Part shown: in pieces, positions 36,323-45,386 of the stretch | How the letters are laid out: each line of letters starts with the position of its first letter | How positions within the stretch are numbered: the stretch's first letter is position 1 | Assembly (NCBI GenBank): GCA_949948985.1 | Contig: CATLIG010000013.1 | Coordinates: 1-52,625 of the forward strand | DNA from: an uncultured Clostridia bacterium | GTDB taxonomy: Bacteria; Bacillota; Clostridia; Lachnospirales; CAG-274 | DNA: 52,625 nucleotides | Direction: 5' to 3' | Program-made: the position numbers and the translations under genes | The notes under the pieces: model-generated | Databases searched by the model: none | Told to the model about the DNA's origin: nothing | Seen by the model: only the letters and a program-made list of their open reading frames with translations

Positions 36323-36896
36323 TAAATATTATGGGGGTTTTCTATATTCGTATTATTTATGATGATTATTTTCATTATGGCAAAACAATAAAATGATAAT
36401 TAAACGTCTATTAAATTACAGCAAAGCAATAAAACCTTTATATTAAGTTTCATAAGATTTCCCTTAAAACAATAAAACATTCTGTTGTGTTTAAGTGTAA
36501 TTTTATTAATATCATTCTTAATTATTGTTGTTTCGCCGGATATTTGACGGTATTTTTGTGTTTTTGATTTTTATGAATTTGCCGGTCAATTTGTGTATGT
36601 TATAATTTTAATCTCTTTATCTACTTTAAGCCCCCCGGTTGGTATAAAAATTTTTTTGGGACAAGCTTGTGTATTTTGGTATACTTTTTCTTAAAATAAT
36701 CAGTGATATTACGGGCAATTCGCTTGTTATGGCATTTCCGGAAAATTCTGTAAAAAAACATTTTACTCAATATTTTTTTATGCTTCCAGCGTTTAACAAT
36801 TAAAATTTCTTGCGCTAAAATTTTGAATAAAATGTATTTTTCGTCTTTACGGGAATTGCTGTAGGTTTTATAATTATTACACTTGGAGGGATAACA
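36323..36896 (+). other. long AT-rich ftsZ leader region, no gene seen
   Basis: No open frame with a ribosome site was found. A block at 36822-36863 (TTGAATAAAATGTATTTTTC, then GGGAATTGCTGTAG) resembles repeated stretches at 45644-45692 and 45981-46027. CTCAATATTTTTTTATG near 36770 looks like its inverted partner. A TATAAT at 36869-36874 with a weak TTTACG 17 bases before it could be a second ftsZ promoter. Confidence 0.4.
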
Positions 36897-38177
36897 TTGT
36901 TGGATATAAGCAACGACGATTTCGGAGAAGCAAAAATATTAGTTATTGGGGTAGGCGGCGGCGGAAATAACGCTGTCGACAGAATGATTTCAGACGGTAT
37001 CAAAAATATAAGTTTTATATCTGTAAATACAGATAATAAAGTTCTTTCAAAAAGTCTTGCCGATATAAAAATTCAAATCGGCATAAAATCCACAAAAGGT
37101 CTTGGCGCGGGAGGAAGACCTGAGGTAGGAAAAGGCGCGGCACAAGAATCAAAAGAAGAAATAGCGGCAGCCGTTTCAGACTATGATATGGTATTTGTAA
37201 CCGCCGGAATGGGAGGCGGTACAGGGACAGGAGCCGCCCCTATAATAGCGGGAATAGCCAAAGAGAAAGGAATCCTTACTGTAGGAGTTGTTACAAAACC
37301 TTTTACGTTTGAAGGTCCCGTAAGAATGAAAAACGCTTTAAGCGGTATAGAAGAATTAAAAAAATGTGTAGATACATTAATTGTAATACCAAATCAAAAG
37401 CTTATGGAAATCGCCGATAAAGACACATCGATGCTTCAGGCTTTTAAAATGGCGGACGATGTGCTTAAACAAGGTGTAATCGGTATATCTGATCTTATTT
37501 CCAATCCGGGTCTTATAAATGTGGATTTTGCGGACGTACGTTCAATTATGGCAGATAAAGGGCTTGCGCATCTTGGTGTAGGACATTCAAAAGGAAAAGA
37601 TAAAGCACGGACAGCAGCCGAGCTTGCAATAAGATCTCCTCTTTTGGAAACATCTATAGACGGGGCTAAAAGTGTTATAATAAATGTTACCGGAGGTCCT
37701 GACCTCGGTATGCTTGAAACAAACAACGCCGCTGAATTTATAGGCTCGTTAATCGACCCTGAGGCGGAGGTTATTTTCGGAACGTCATTTAATGATACTT
37801 TAAACGATGAAGTTATCGTAACCGTTGTCGCTACAGGTCTTACAACAGATGACAATTTAAGACAAGGATTTGCTCAGCAGGCAATATCCGATACTGTACC
37901 TCAGGTACAGGCATTTGCCAATAATACAAATATGTCGGTTTCACCTGTACAGCCTCAACCCGTTCCGGTTTCCACTATACAACCGCAGCCTGTTCCTGTT
38001 GCTCCTGTACAGCCGCAGCCTGTTCATATTCAGCCGCAGGGTGCCGTGTATTATAATGAAGTACAACCTGTAGCTCCGGCTAATGAGCCAAAAGAGGCTA
38101 ATTTAAGAGATATAAGAGAATCCGTAAAAGGAAGAGAGTCAATAAATATTCCTGACTTTCTAAAAAGACGTAAATAA
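36897..38177 (+). CDS. ftsZ: cell division GTPase FtsZ
   Basis: A 426-residue tubulin homologue. The GTP signature G106-G-G-T-G-T-G112 and the N-terminal [15 protein letters not shown] loop are intact. The T7 region [11 protein letters not shown] (near 210) completes the site in the polymer. The disordered linker (about 340-400) has repeated PQPVPV units, and the conserved tail [10 protein letters not shown] binds FtsA/SepF-type partners. FtsZ builds the division ring and the polar septum at sporulation. The start is TTG, with GGAGGG six bases before the first of two adjacent TTG codons, either of which could be used. A long non-coding gap upstream and a strong terminator downstream mark it as its own unit. 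Confidence 0.98.
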   Translation: MLDISNDDFGEAKILVIGVGGGGNNAVDRMISDGIKNISFISVNTDNKVLSKSLADIKIQIGIKSTKGLGAGGRPEVGKGAAQESKEEIAAAVSDYDMVFVTAGMGGGTGTGAAPIIAGIAKEKGILTVGVVTKPFTFEGPVRMKNALSGIEELKKCVDTLIVIPNQKLMEIADKDTSMLQAFKMADDVLKQGVIGISDLISNPGLINVDFADVRSIMADKGLAHLGVGHSKGKDKARTAAELAIRSPLLETSIDGAKSVIINVTGGPDLGMLETNNAAEFIGSLIDPEAEVIFGTSFNDTLNDEVIVTVVATGLTTDDNLRQGFAQQAISDTVPQVQAFANNTNMSVSPVQPQPVPVSTIQPQPVPVAPVQPQPVHIQPQGAVYYNEVQPVAPANEPKEANLRDIRESVKGRESINIPDFLKRRK

Positions 38178-38184
38178 TATTTTT

Positions 38185-38234
38185 ACAAAATCAGCGAAAA
38201 TAAAATCTGATTATTTTATTTTCGCTGATTTTGT
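38185..38234 (+). terminator. ftsZ terminator, long perfect hairpin
   Basis: A 22-bp perfect stem (38185-38206 with 38213-38234, loop CTGATT) follows the ftsZ stop by 7 bases. Confidence 0.9.
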
Positions 38235-38237
38235 ATA

Positions 38238-38279
38238 TAAAACAGACTGCCACATAAATTAATGCGGCAGTCTGTTTTA
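38238..38279 (-). terminator. terminator of rpsF-ssb-rpsR
   Basis: TAAAACAGACTGCC (38238-38251) pairs with 38266-38279, followed by a T-rich tail on the minus strand. It lies 21 bases past the rpsR stop. Confidence 0.85.
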
Positions 38280-38300
38280 TATTAAGTTCTATTTATTAAC

Positions 38301-38531
38301 TTAGTCCTGAACATATGCCATTAAAGCAACGTGTCTGGCTCTTTTAATAGCGATAGTAAGAACTCTCTGATGTTTGGCACAGTTTCCTGTAATTCTTCTT
38401 GGAAGAATTTTACCTCTTTCAGAAACAAACTTTTTAAGCTTAGCAACATCTTTATAATCAACAGCATTTGCTTTTTCAGCACAAAAAGCGCAAACGCGTT
38501 TTTTTCTTCTGCCACGTTTTTTATTAATCAT
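38301..38531 (-). CDS. rpsR: 30S ribosomal protein bS18
   Basis: A 76-residue basic protein with the S18 core ([42 protein letters not shown]). It is of the zinc-binding C+ type: C14-x2-C17 and C51-x2-H54 can form a metal site. S18 pairs with S6 on the 30S platform. GGAGGT lies seven bases before the ATG, and a GTG one codon earlier is less well spaced. It is the last gene of rpsF-ssb-rpsR, an order conserved across bacteria. Confidence 0.97.
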   Translation of the reverse strand: MINKKRGRRKKRVCAFCAEKANAVDYKDVAKLKKFVSERGKILPRRITGNCAKHQRVLTIAIKRARHVALMAYVQD

Positions 38532-38571
38532 CACACAAACCTCCTTAAAAATAAATTCAGAAAAACATCAA

Positions 38572-39048
38572 TTAAAAAGGTAAATCATCATCATCAACAC
38601 TGTCCTCAACATTGTAGAACCCGTCCGGTTTTTCACCCTCTGCAGAAGTACTTTCCACAGGAGCACTTTCAGCAGGCTGAGATACAGGCGCAGTAACAGG
38701 CTGAGAAGAACGTCTTGACTCAAAAGCCGCTTTACTTTCGGCAAAATACTGTTCCTCGACAACAACTTCGGTGCTTATTCGTTTCTGACCATTGTTATCC
38801 TCCCAGTTTCTGACCTGTAATCTTCCAACAACAGAAATCATCATACCTTTTTTAAAATATTTGCTTGTAAATTCTCCGACTTTGCCAAAAGCCACGCAAT
38901 TAATAAAATCGGCGTCAGGCTCTCCGTCACGTTTAAACCTTTTGTTTACGGCAATAGAAAAACGTACAATAGCCAAAGGCTCGGCGCTTTGGGAATATCT
39001 CACTTCAGGGTCTGCCGTAAGACGACCCATTAAAATAACCTTATTCAT
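38572..39048 (-). CDS. ssb: single-stranded DNA-binding protein
   Basis: A 158-residue SSB. The N-terminal OB fold (about 1-105) shows NKVILMGRLTADPEVRYSQS, FSIAVNKRFKR and the SVVGRLQVRNWEDNNGQKR strand. A Pro/Ser/Ala-rich disordered linker ends in the acidic tip DDDDLPF, which recruits DNA repair and replication partners. The tetramer coats single-stranded DNA. It is the middle gene of the operon, 16 bases after rpsF and 40 before rpsR. The ribosome site AGGGGTG precedes the ATG. Confidence 0.97.
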   Translation of the reverse strand: MNKVILMGRLTADPEVRYSQSAEPLAIVRFSIAVNKRFKRDGEPDADFINCVAFGKVGEFTSKYFKKGMMISVVGRLQVRNWEDNNGQKRISTEVVVEEQYFAESKAAFESRRSSQPVTAPVSQPAESAPVESTSAEGEKPDGFYNVEDSVDDDDLPF

Positions 39049-39064
39049 AAAATATCACCCCTGA

Positions 39065-39352
39065 TTAAGCGTCCTGACGAACAACTAAATAACGAAGAAC
39101 ATTTTCTTTAATACGCATACGTTTTTCAAGCTCGTTAGGCGTATCGCTTTCAGAGCTGAAAGTAATAAAGCTGTAAAATCCTTCGTTTACTTTCTGAATT
39201 TCATAAGCAAGTCTGCGTTTACCCCAATCGTCAACCTTTTCAACAGTACCGCCGAATCTTTCAATAAGCTCTTTAATACTGTCAAACTCTGCCTTTAAAG
39301 CTTCTTCATCAAGACTTGGTTTAATAATCACAGCAATTTCATATTTATTCAT
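39065..39352 (-). CDS. rpsF: 30S ribosomal protein bS6
   Basis: A 95-residue protein with the S6 ferredoxin-like fold (MNKYEIAVIIKPSLDEEALKAEF ... DDWGKRRLAYEIQKVNEGFYSFITF). The ATG at 39352 follows GGAGGT. The longer open frame reaches into the promoter and was rejected. S6 binds S18 on the 30S platform, and S6:S18 often represses its own operon. The leader contains TTGTACAATTTTGTACA, a small dyad just after the predicted transcription start. Confidence 0.97.
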   Translation of the reverse strand: MNKYEIAVIIKPSLDEEALKAEFDSIKELIERFGGTVEKVDDWGKRRLAYEIQKVNEGFYSFITFSSESDTPNELEKRMRIKENVLRYLVVRQDA

Positions 39353-39428
39353 TATATTACACCTCCTTTTGGTCTTTGGCCCTTTATTAATAAGAGCAAG
39401 GAATGTACAAAATTGTACAACACAAATG

Positions 39429-39457
39429 ATTATACCATAAAAAAAATGCAAAATCAA
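39429..39457 (-). promoter_or_regulatory. sigma-A promoter of rpsF-ssb-rpsR
   Basis: On the minus strand TTGATT (39452-39457), a 17-base spacer and a perfect TATAAT (39429-39434) lie about 80 bases before the rpsF ATG. Confidence 0.8.
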
Positions 39458-39510
39458 GCTCTTATAAAAAAATTTTTTACAAATTTTCGCAAATTTTATA
39501 ACAAAAATAT

Positions 39511-39539
39511 TTGTCCAATTACTTTAAATGCTGTATAAT
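39511..39539 (+). promoter_or_regulatory. sigma-A promoter of GH18-recU
   Basis: TTGTCC, a 17-base spacer and a perfect TATAAT (39534-39539) point at the GH18 gene. A family A repeat starts 27 bases downstream, so it would be in the transcript leader. Confidence 0.65.
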
Positions 39540-39566
39540 TATGATAGGTCTTGTTTTGCCAGTTTG

Positions 39567-39730
39567 TATAGTCAATCAACTTGAAAATGAGAAAAAAGAG
39601 GTAAGCTAAAAATTATTTTTGCAAGACGGCGGAGGCAGAGCATAGCCGAATGCCTATGCCGACCGACGGCAACACGGCAAAAAGGATTTTTAGCCGCCGA
39701 ACTTACTTATTTTTAAGTTGATTGACTATA
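39567..39730 (-). repeat. family A repeat, copy 8 (full length, inverted)
   Basis: A 164-bp copy in the opposite orientation to most others, from TATAGTCAATCAACTT to AAGTTGATTGACTATA. The core (GGCGGAGGCAGAGCATAGCC) is the reverse complement of copies 2 and 9. It sits between the predicted promoter and start of the GH18 gene. Confidence 0.9.
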
Positions 39731-39758
39731 ATACGAAATAAAAATTAAGGAGGCAGCT

Positions 39759-41627
39759 ATGAGCGATGAAAAACAAATAAAAGATGATAATACTCCGCCT
39801 GAACAGGAAACTGTAAAAAACTATGACGAGCCTACGGCGGAAGAAATAAATGATAATAAAGAATGGGAACGTTTAAATCTGGAAATAAAATTAAGACAGA
39901 TTAAAAGACAAGAAAAATATAAGAAAAGTAAAAGTAAAAAAGCGTTAAAAATATTTATGACATTACTTTTAATAACCGCTGTAATCTCCGGCGGTTTTGT
40001 GGGATATTTCCTGCTAAAAGCAAATCCTGTAAAAAGTGCCGAACACATCTTAGAATATATGGAAACCAAATTTTCTGGTTCTGTCATATATATGGACGGA
40101 GAAAAAACCATATGTCCCACAGCTCCGGTTTACGAAAAAGAAAGCGTGTATATACCCCTTTCATTTGTTTTTACAAATTTTGGACATAATATACTTTATG
40201 ATAAAACAAATAAAATTGTAAATATAGCTCTTGGTGTTGAAATGACAAAACTTTTAAATAATGAAAACTCATATTATGTAAACGGCATTAAAAAGGAATC
40301 AGATAAAATTACATTCATTGAAGAAAATTCCGAAGCTTATATATCAAAAGAAATACTTGAAGAAGTTTATCCAATAACAATAAGTTTCTCAAAAGAGAAT
40401 AAAACTTTAATGCTTGACGACATAAGAAAAGAGAGGTCAACCGCAATAACAAGTGAAGAACAGAAATTATACGATAAAAACGGAAAATCCCTTGATATTA
40501 CAATTTCAAAAGGAGAATATATTACAATATATGATGAAATTGACAATCGCGCAAAAATAATAACTTCTAATGGTATTTGCGGATATATTGATATTAACGG
40601 CATAGAGAATAAAACACGTCTTAAACCTATAAATGATATACCTGTAAAAACCCAGACATTGGTTGTATCGGGAAAACCGGTAGTTTTATTTGACCAGATA
40701 ACAACTATGGCGGCAAATAACAGTTCAGCAAAAAACAATATTCCCGATGCTGTAGATGTATTGGTGCCTACATGGTTTTCTTTTGCCACAGATGAAAATG
40801 GCAAGACAGACGGAAAAATAATTTCACTCGCTGATAAGACCTATGTAGACTCGGCTCATTCAAAAGGCAGAAAAGTCTGGGGTCTTATAACCGATAATTT
40901 TAATTCTTCGGTAAGCCGTAGTGTTGTTGTTTCCTCAAAGACAAGAGAGTATGTAATAAACCAGATAACATCTTATGTAAAACAATATAACCTTGATGGA
41001 ATAAATGTTGACTTTGAAAATATACCCTCTGACTCAATGAGAGAATTCACACAATTTTTAAGAGAGCTGTCTGTCGCGCTTAATAATATAGACGTATGCC
41101 TTTCAATAGACGTTTATACTCCCGAACCATGGAGTTTATATTATAATAGAGATGAATTTGGCGAAATTGTGGATTATTTTATAGTAATGGGTTATGACGA
41201 ACATACAAGCAGTTCTGAAGAAACAGGCTCTGTTGCCACAAAAAAATGGTCTGAGGAGTCGATAACATTAACAATGAAAGTGGGAGTTCCAGCTGAAAAA
41301 CTGTTGCTTGGAATACCTTTCTATACCCGTATGTGGAAAGAAAACCCCGATGGCTCATTTGAAACAGACGCTTATGGAATGGAACGAGGATATAAAGCTA
41401 TGACAGATATTGGAGGACATTTTACATGGCTTGAGGAAATAGGGCAAAATTACGCTGAAACGGAATATAATGGTTTCGTGTATAAAATGTGGCTTGAAGA
41501 CGAAAAAAGTGTAGAAGAGCGTTTAAAGCTTATTAATAAGCATAATATAGCCGGTGTGGCTGCGTGGAAAAGAAATCTTGAAAAACCTGTGGTATGGAGT
41601 GTAATAAAAAAATATATGAAAGGATAA
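39759..41627 (+). CDS. membrane-anchored GH18 family (YaaH-like) glycoside hydrolase
   Basis: A 622-residue protein with a charged cytoplasmic start and one membrane helix (about 66-88). An external copper-amine-oxidase-N-like beta domain follows (about 105-225), then an SH3-like segment (about 240-295). The catalytic GH18 barrel spans about 325-620. The GH18 signature is intact at about 412-420 (LDGINVDFE), with the last residue as general acid, and YFIVMGYDEH and AAWKRNLEKP fit barrel strands 6 and 8. This set resembles YaaH/SleL-type spore cortex or wall glucosaminidases. The target polymer is inference. AAGGAGG precedes the ATG. recU follows after six bases. Confidence 0.9.
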   Translation: MSDEKQIKDDNTPPEQETVKNYDEPTAEEINDNKEWERLNLEIKLRQIKRQEKYKKSKSKKALKIFMTLLLITAVISGGFVGYFLLKANPVKSAEHILEYMETKFSGSVIYMDGEKTICPTAPVYEKESVYIPLSFVFTNFGHNILYDKTNKIVNIALGVEMTKLLNNENSYYVNGIKKESDKITFIEENSEAYISKEILEEVYPITISFSKENKTLMLDDIRKERSTAITSEEQKLYDKNGKSLDITISKGEYITIYDEIDNRAKIITSNGICGYIDINGIENKTRLKPINDIPVKTQTLVVSGKPVVLFDQITTMAANNSSAKNNIPDAVDVLVPTWFSFATDENGKTDGKIISLADKTYVDSAHSKGRKVWGLITDNFNSSVSRSVVVSSKTREYVINQITSYVKQYNLDGINVDFENIPSDSMREFTQFLRELSVALNNIDVCLSIDVYTPEPWSLYYNRDEFGEIVDYFIVMGYDEHTSSSEETGSVATKKWSEESITLTMKVGVPAEKLLLGIPFYTRMWKENPDGSFETDAYGMERGYKAMTDIGGHFTWLEEIGQNYAETEYNGFVYKMWLEDEKSVEERLKLINKHNIAGVAAWKRNLEKPVVWSVIKKYMKG

Positions 41628-41633
41628 TATAAA

Positions 41634-42167
41634 ATGGGATATTGGAATAGCAGGGGACTTCGTGGAAATGAATTTGAGGAAATCATAAATAATACAAATG
41701 ACTTGTATCGTCAGAACGAACTTGGACTTATACAAAAAATACCCACCCCTATAACTCCCGTTGAAATACAGAAAGATACAGGAAGAATATCCCTTGCTTA
41801 TTTCAATGCCAAAAGCACCGTTGACTATATAGGGGTTATACAAGGAGTTCCAATATGCTTTGATGCCAAAGAAACAAGTGAAAAAAACCTTCCTCTTCAA
41901 AATATTCATGAACATCAAATTAAATTTATGGAAGATTTTGAAAAACAAGGAGGGCTTGCCTTTATACTTGTTTACTTTAAATTTTTTAACCGATATTTTT
42001 ATATGTCAATAGATACACTAATACATTTTTGGAACAGAGCGAAAAAAGGAGGAAGAAAATCAATAAAATTTGATGAATTTGATCCTTCCTTTGAAGTTTT
42101 TCCCGACAAAAATGGCATTGTCATTCACTATATAAAAGTAATAGCTAAAGTTCTTGAAAAAAATTGA
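41634..42167 (+). CDS. recU: Holliday junction resolvase RecU
   Basis: A 177-residue resolvase with the family start MGYWNSRGLRGNEFEEII. Catalytic residues include D64 (STVDYIG) and D77-A-K79 (CFDAKET), where many relatives have Glu in place of D77. The LPLQNIHEHQIKFMEDF helix and the FYMSIDTLIHFWNRAKKGGRKSI C-terminal block are typical. RecU cuts four-way junctions and modulates RecA during repair. It follows the GH18 gene by six bases and should share its transcript. In Bacillus recU neighbours ponA, which is not seen here. Confidence 0.93.
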   Translation: MGYWNSRGLRGNEFEEIINNTNDLYRQNELGLIQKIPTPITPVEIQKDTGRISLAYFNAKSTVDYIGVIQGVPICFDAKETSEKNLPLQNIHEHQIKFMEDFEKQGGLAFILVYFKFFNRYFYMSIDTLIHFWNRAKKGGRKSIKFDEFDPSFEVFPDKNGIVIHYIKVIAKVLEKN

Positions 42168-42221
42168 ATTTATTAAAAACCGGGGAGCTTTGTATCATAC
42201 TCACTAAGTTAATGATAAAAC

Positions 42222-42345
42222 TTTGGGCGCTGCCCAAATCTAATCTACTCGCTTTTTTGAAAAAAAGCGGGTAGACTTGTGTAGCGTCTGAAATTTTAAA
42301 CTCGCAAAAAAATCTGCCGAAATTAATTTGGCAGACTTTTTTTGT
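42222..42345 (+). terminator. row of hairpins after recU, last one terminator-like
   Basis: Three stems lie in a row. TTTGGGC-gct-GCCCAAA is at 42222-42238. CTACTCGCTTTTTT pairs with AAAAAAGCGGGTAG near 42246-42275. TCTGCC / GGCAGA near 42313-42336 is followed by a T-run. The last should end the recU transcript. No coding frame is visible, so a small RNA or a repeat remnant is possible. Confidence 0.6.
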
Positions 42346-42355
42346 AAAAATTCAA

Positions 42356-42384
42356 AACCCCCCTCCTCAAAGAGGAGGGGGGTT
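42356..42384 (-). terminator. terminator of the S-layer-like gene
   Basis: A 13-bp perfect, G+C-rich stem (AACCCCCCTCCTC, loop AAA, GAGGAGGGGGGTT) lies 33 bases past the stop codon, with TTTTGAATTTTT after it on the minus strand. Confidence 0.9.
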
Positions 42385-42416
42385 AAAACTAATTATTAAT
42401 TAGTAAATATATTTAA

Positions 42417-44999
42417 TTAGCCATTGTAAGTTGCTGTTCTTGTATCAGCATCCCAACCAACATTTACGTTGATAGCAGTACCGATAGCTCTGAAAGGAAC
42501 AAACATTCTTCCGTCTACGATTTCAGCTTTAACTCCGTTTTCCATAGGAATCTGAGCGCCGTTTACAATCATAATGTTGCTTCCTGCAGTAAACTGAATA
42601 GTAGTCATCTGAGTACCAGCTGCATAGAAGATAGTAGCAGTCTTAGTATTAGCATCGAATGTTACTTTACCTGAATCATCGAAAGAACCTACATTTTCAG
42701 TATCAACACCAAGAGCAACCATTACAAATCTCAAAGGAACCATAGTAGAGCTACTTTCAGTCTGGATATAAGGAGCTACGTCCATCTCATAGCTTTCGCC
42801 ATCAACAATGATAGTCTTTTCACCGATAGTTACTTTAACAACTTTATCAAGAGTACCAGTTTCAGTCTTCATTTCGATATAGTTAGCAAATTTAATTGCT
42901 TCGTTATCATCGAAGTATCCAAGACCTGGCTGAGCTTTGATAGTTTCACCATCGAAGTAAGTTTCATCACCCTCATCAACAGCGCCTTCAGCGTAGTTGT
43001 TGATAATAGCTGAACCATAAACTTTAAGACCGTAGTTACCATAAGGTATAGAACGAGTAGTACCAATCTTTACATTTTTGATAGTGATTTTAGAAGCGTC
43101 TGTTGAAGCTCTGTCAATATCAAATGTGATTGCGCCTTTAGATACCTTGAACTTAGTAATTTCAAGATCTCCCTCGATTTCATAATCCATATCCTCATCA
43201 GCGAAACCTAATTCTTCTTCACCGTAGATAGAGTCAATAGCGATTTTAACCTGACCGTTTTTAACAAGGATACCGCTTTCAGCCTCTGTAAGAGTAATAT
43301 CAGCAGTATCTACTTTCTGATAACCCATGTTAGTCTTAGTTGAAGAAGTCTGAAGATCAACAGGTTTAACAACCTTAGCGATTACAACATCCTCAATATC
43401 GCCTGAAGAGATTCCGCCGCCCTCAACTGAAAGAGTAACGTCACCTTCAAAGTTAGCGTCAGCTGATAAAGTCAACTGAAGTTCGAATGAAGAAGCCTCG
43501 TCAGGATCTACAGCGTCTTTAGGAGCTCTTGAAAGGTCAATTTCCAAAGTGTGTCCATCGTTAGTGATAGAAGCTGCCTGCTGAAGACCTTTACAATCCT
43601 CATACTCATCAATTTCAAAGTCATAAATTTTTACTTCATTAGGAACATTAAATTTAAGTTTTCTGTTCTGATTCCAGCTGTCTGCTGTAACTTCAGCAAA
43701 TTCAACTGTAGCTGATAAATAATCGTCAGCATCATATTCTTTGGCAGCATCGTAAGAGATATATGAACCATATTTCTGGTCATCATCATAATCTACATTT
43801 GTAACTCTTCCGTCACTGTCTGTCTTTCCTGTAACATCTTCGTAATCTGTTCCTTCACCGTTAAGAGTACCATAACCTTTACGTCCTGCGTAAATAGTAG
43901 TAGGATCTTCAACTGCTTTTAATGAGAAACCATAATCGCCTCTTTCAGCAACTGTAATAGTATCTTTAGTAATACCAGCGCTTGTACCGCTTACAGTAAG
44001 TTTGATTTCACCGAAATTGTCATCATCTTCAGGAGTTACTGAAAGACCGCTGATTTTGATAGCCGCAGCTTTTCTTGATCTGTATTTATCATCACCTGAA
44101 GGCTTGTCGTTAGTTTCATCAATATGAGGTAAATAGAATTCAATAGTGTTTTCATCAATAGCTGAAGAACTTATTGTAAATTCTTTAAAGTTAGCGTTGA
44201 TACCAGCTGTAACTTTGATATCAGATCTGCTTCTTGAGAACTCAAAACCTGAGTTAAGTTTTAAAGTAACTTTTTTACCTGGAACGAAAGTACCCTGTAC
44301 AGTTTCTTTGATAGAAATAACTCCAAGATCGATATCATCGCTTCCTACCATAATTTCGTCAACTGTAGTAACAGTATCACCTGTACTTGAAGTTGAAGAA
44401 CCGATAGTGTAAGTTACGCCGCCTCTGATAGAAGTTCCGTTAGAGTCAACGCTGATTGTAACGTTTCCTGAACCGTCAGCTGTGAAAGGAATAGGAATTT
44501 TGTACGCTGGTTTGTTAACATCAGCGAATTTTTCACCTGCGTAAGCGTCAGGAATAGCGAACAATGTTACTTCTAATTCTCTGTTTGTATTTCTTTTAAT
44601 TTTATAAGGAAGGTCAACAACCTTTTCAGTGTTCATGATTTCATAGAAAGTTTCATCAAAAGCTCTTTCAGGAGTTCTTCCGTCATCAATAAGAGCTTGA
44701 TATTCTTTTTTGAAATCATCGTAGCTGTTTCCGGCTAAGTCATAGCCATAAACTTCTGAAATATCACCATCAATATCATCAGGATCAAATTCACCGTTTT
44801 CAATAGTGATGATAATGCTGTCATCCATATCTACAACTTCACCTGGTTGAATTCTAAGGTAAACTTCATCATTAAAGTCACCGTCTTTAACTGTAACAAC
44901 CTTATTTACGCTGTTAGAAGAATCAGCGAACGCTGCTGTTGCAGGTACCATAGTTGCTGTCATAACAGCTGCCAATAATATAGCTATTTTCTTTTTCAT
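42417..44999 (-). CDS. abundant exported protein with copper-amine-oxidase-N-like C-terminus (S-layer-like)
   Basis: An 860-residue secreted protein. A classic signal peptide (MKKKIAILLAAVMTATMVPATAAFA) leads to a long acidic beta-rich body without cysteine-rich or catalytic motifs that I recognise. The last ~140 residues are a copper-amine-oxidase-N-type domain (EMDVAPYIQTESSSTMVPLRFV ... GRMFVPFRAIGTAINVNVGW), a common cell-surface module in Clostridia. The ATG at 44999 follows GGAGG, and a longer frame runs into the promoter. A near-consensus promoter, a 5' leader hairpin and codon use unlike neighbours (ATC/ATT instead of ATA for Ile) indicate very high expression. I infer an S-layer or major surface protein, but no SLH or CWB2 anchor is seen. 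Confidence 0.8.
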   Translation of the reverse strand: MKKKIAILLAAVMTATMVPATAAFADSSNSVNKVVTVKDGDFNDEVYLRIQPGEVVDMDDSIIITIENGEFDPDDIDGDISEVYGYDLAGNSYDDFKKEYQALIDDGRTPERAFDETFYEIMNTEKVVDLPYKIKRNTNRELEVTLFAIPDAYAGEKFADVNKPAYKIPIPFTADGSGNVTISVDSNGTSIRGGVTYTIGSSTSSTGDTVTTVDEIMVGSDDIDLGVISIKETVQGTFVPGKKVTLKLNSGFEFSRSRSDIKVTAGINANFKEFTISSSAIDENTIEFYLPHIDETNDKPSGDDKYRSRKAAAIKISGLSVTPEDDDNFGEIKLTVSGTSAGITKDTITVAERGDYGFSLKAVEDPTTIYAGRKGYGTLNGEGTDYEDVTGKTDSDGRVTNVDYDDDQKYGSYISYDAAKEYDADDYLSATVEFAEVTADSWNQNRKLKFNVPNEVKIYDFEIDEYEDCKGLQQAASITNDGHTLEIDLSRAPKDAVDPDEASSFELQLTLSADANFEGDVTLSVEGGGISSGDIEDVVIAKVVKPVDLQTSSTKTNMGYQKVDTADITLTEAESGILVKNGQVKIAIDSIYGEEELGFADEDMDYEIEGDLEITKFKVSKGAITFDIDRASTDASKITIKNVKIGTTRSIPYGNYGLKVYGSAIINNYAEGAVDEGDETYFDGETIKAQPGLGYFDDNEAIKFANYIEMKTETGTLDKVVKVTIGEKTIIVDGESYEMDVAPYIQTESSSTMVPLRFVMVALGVDTENVGSFDDSGKVTFDANTKTATIFYAAGTQMTTIQFTAGSNIMIVNGAQIPMENGVKAEIVDGRMFVPFRAIGTAINVNVGWDADTRTATYNG

Positions 45000-45037
45000 T
45001 TTTCTTTTTTCCTCCTTAAGAATTTTTATGAGTGTGT

Positions 45038-45060
45038 AGAGGTGCAAGCATATCACCTCT
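45038..45060 (-). promoter_or_regulatory. 5' leader hairpin of the S-layer-like gene
   Basis: AGAGGTG and CACCTCT form a 7-bp stem a few bases after the predicted transcription start. Such 5' stems often protect long-lived mRNAs. Confidence 0.55.
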
Positions 45061-45072
45061 TTTACAAAGAGT

Positions 45073-45101
45073 ATTATATCACCGTAAAAATTTTTAGTCA
45101 A
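45073..45101 (-). promoter_or_regulatory. strong sigma-A promoter of the S-layer-like gene
   Basis: On the minus strand TTGACT (45096-45101), exactly 17 bases and a perfect TATAAT (45073-45078) lie 74 bases before the ATG. Confidence 0.88.
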
Positions 45102-45386
45102 TACAGATTTGAAGATGTAATAATACTGTAATATTTTTCGGTTGTTATTACAAAACCCTTTGTCCTTCTTGCAAGACTAACTATACCACGACTGAAAACA
45201 ATAATCAAGTGTTTTTCGCAATCTGTAATAGATATGTAACATTTTCGATACTTTTGTAATAAAAATCTTCTTTTAATTTTTTAAATTTTACTTAAAAAAA
45301 CGCTTAATAATCACATTTTTCGCATTTTCGTCATTAAATTTCAGCATATTTTTAATTATTTTATTTCTTAACATTCAAAGCTTAAA

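Noticed and set aside
37943..38040. Repeated Q-P-Q-P-V-P-V coding units in ftsZ as a tandem repeat of interest
   Set aside because: The FtsZ linker is variable and disordered in most bacteria, so proline/glutamine repeats are ordinary there.
39393..39425. S6:S18 leader motif upstream of rpsF
   Set aside because: A dyad TTGTACA/TGTACAT is present, but I cannot find the CCG bulge typical of the known motif, so it was only noted in the gene entry.
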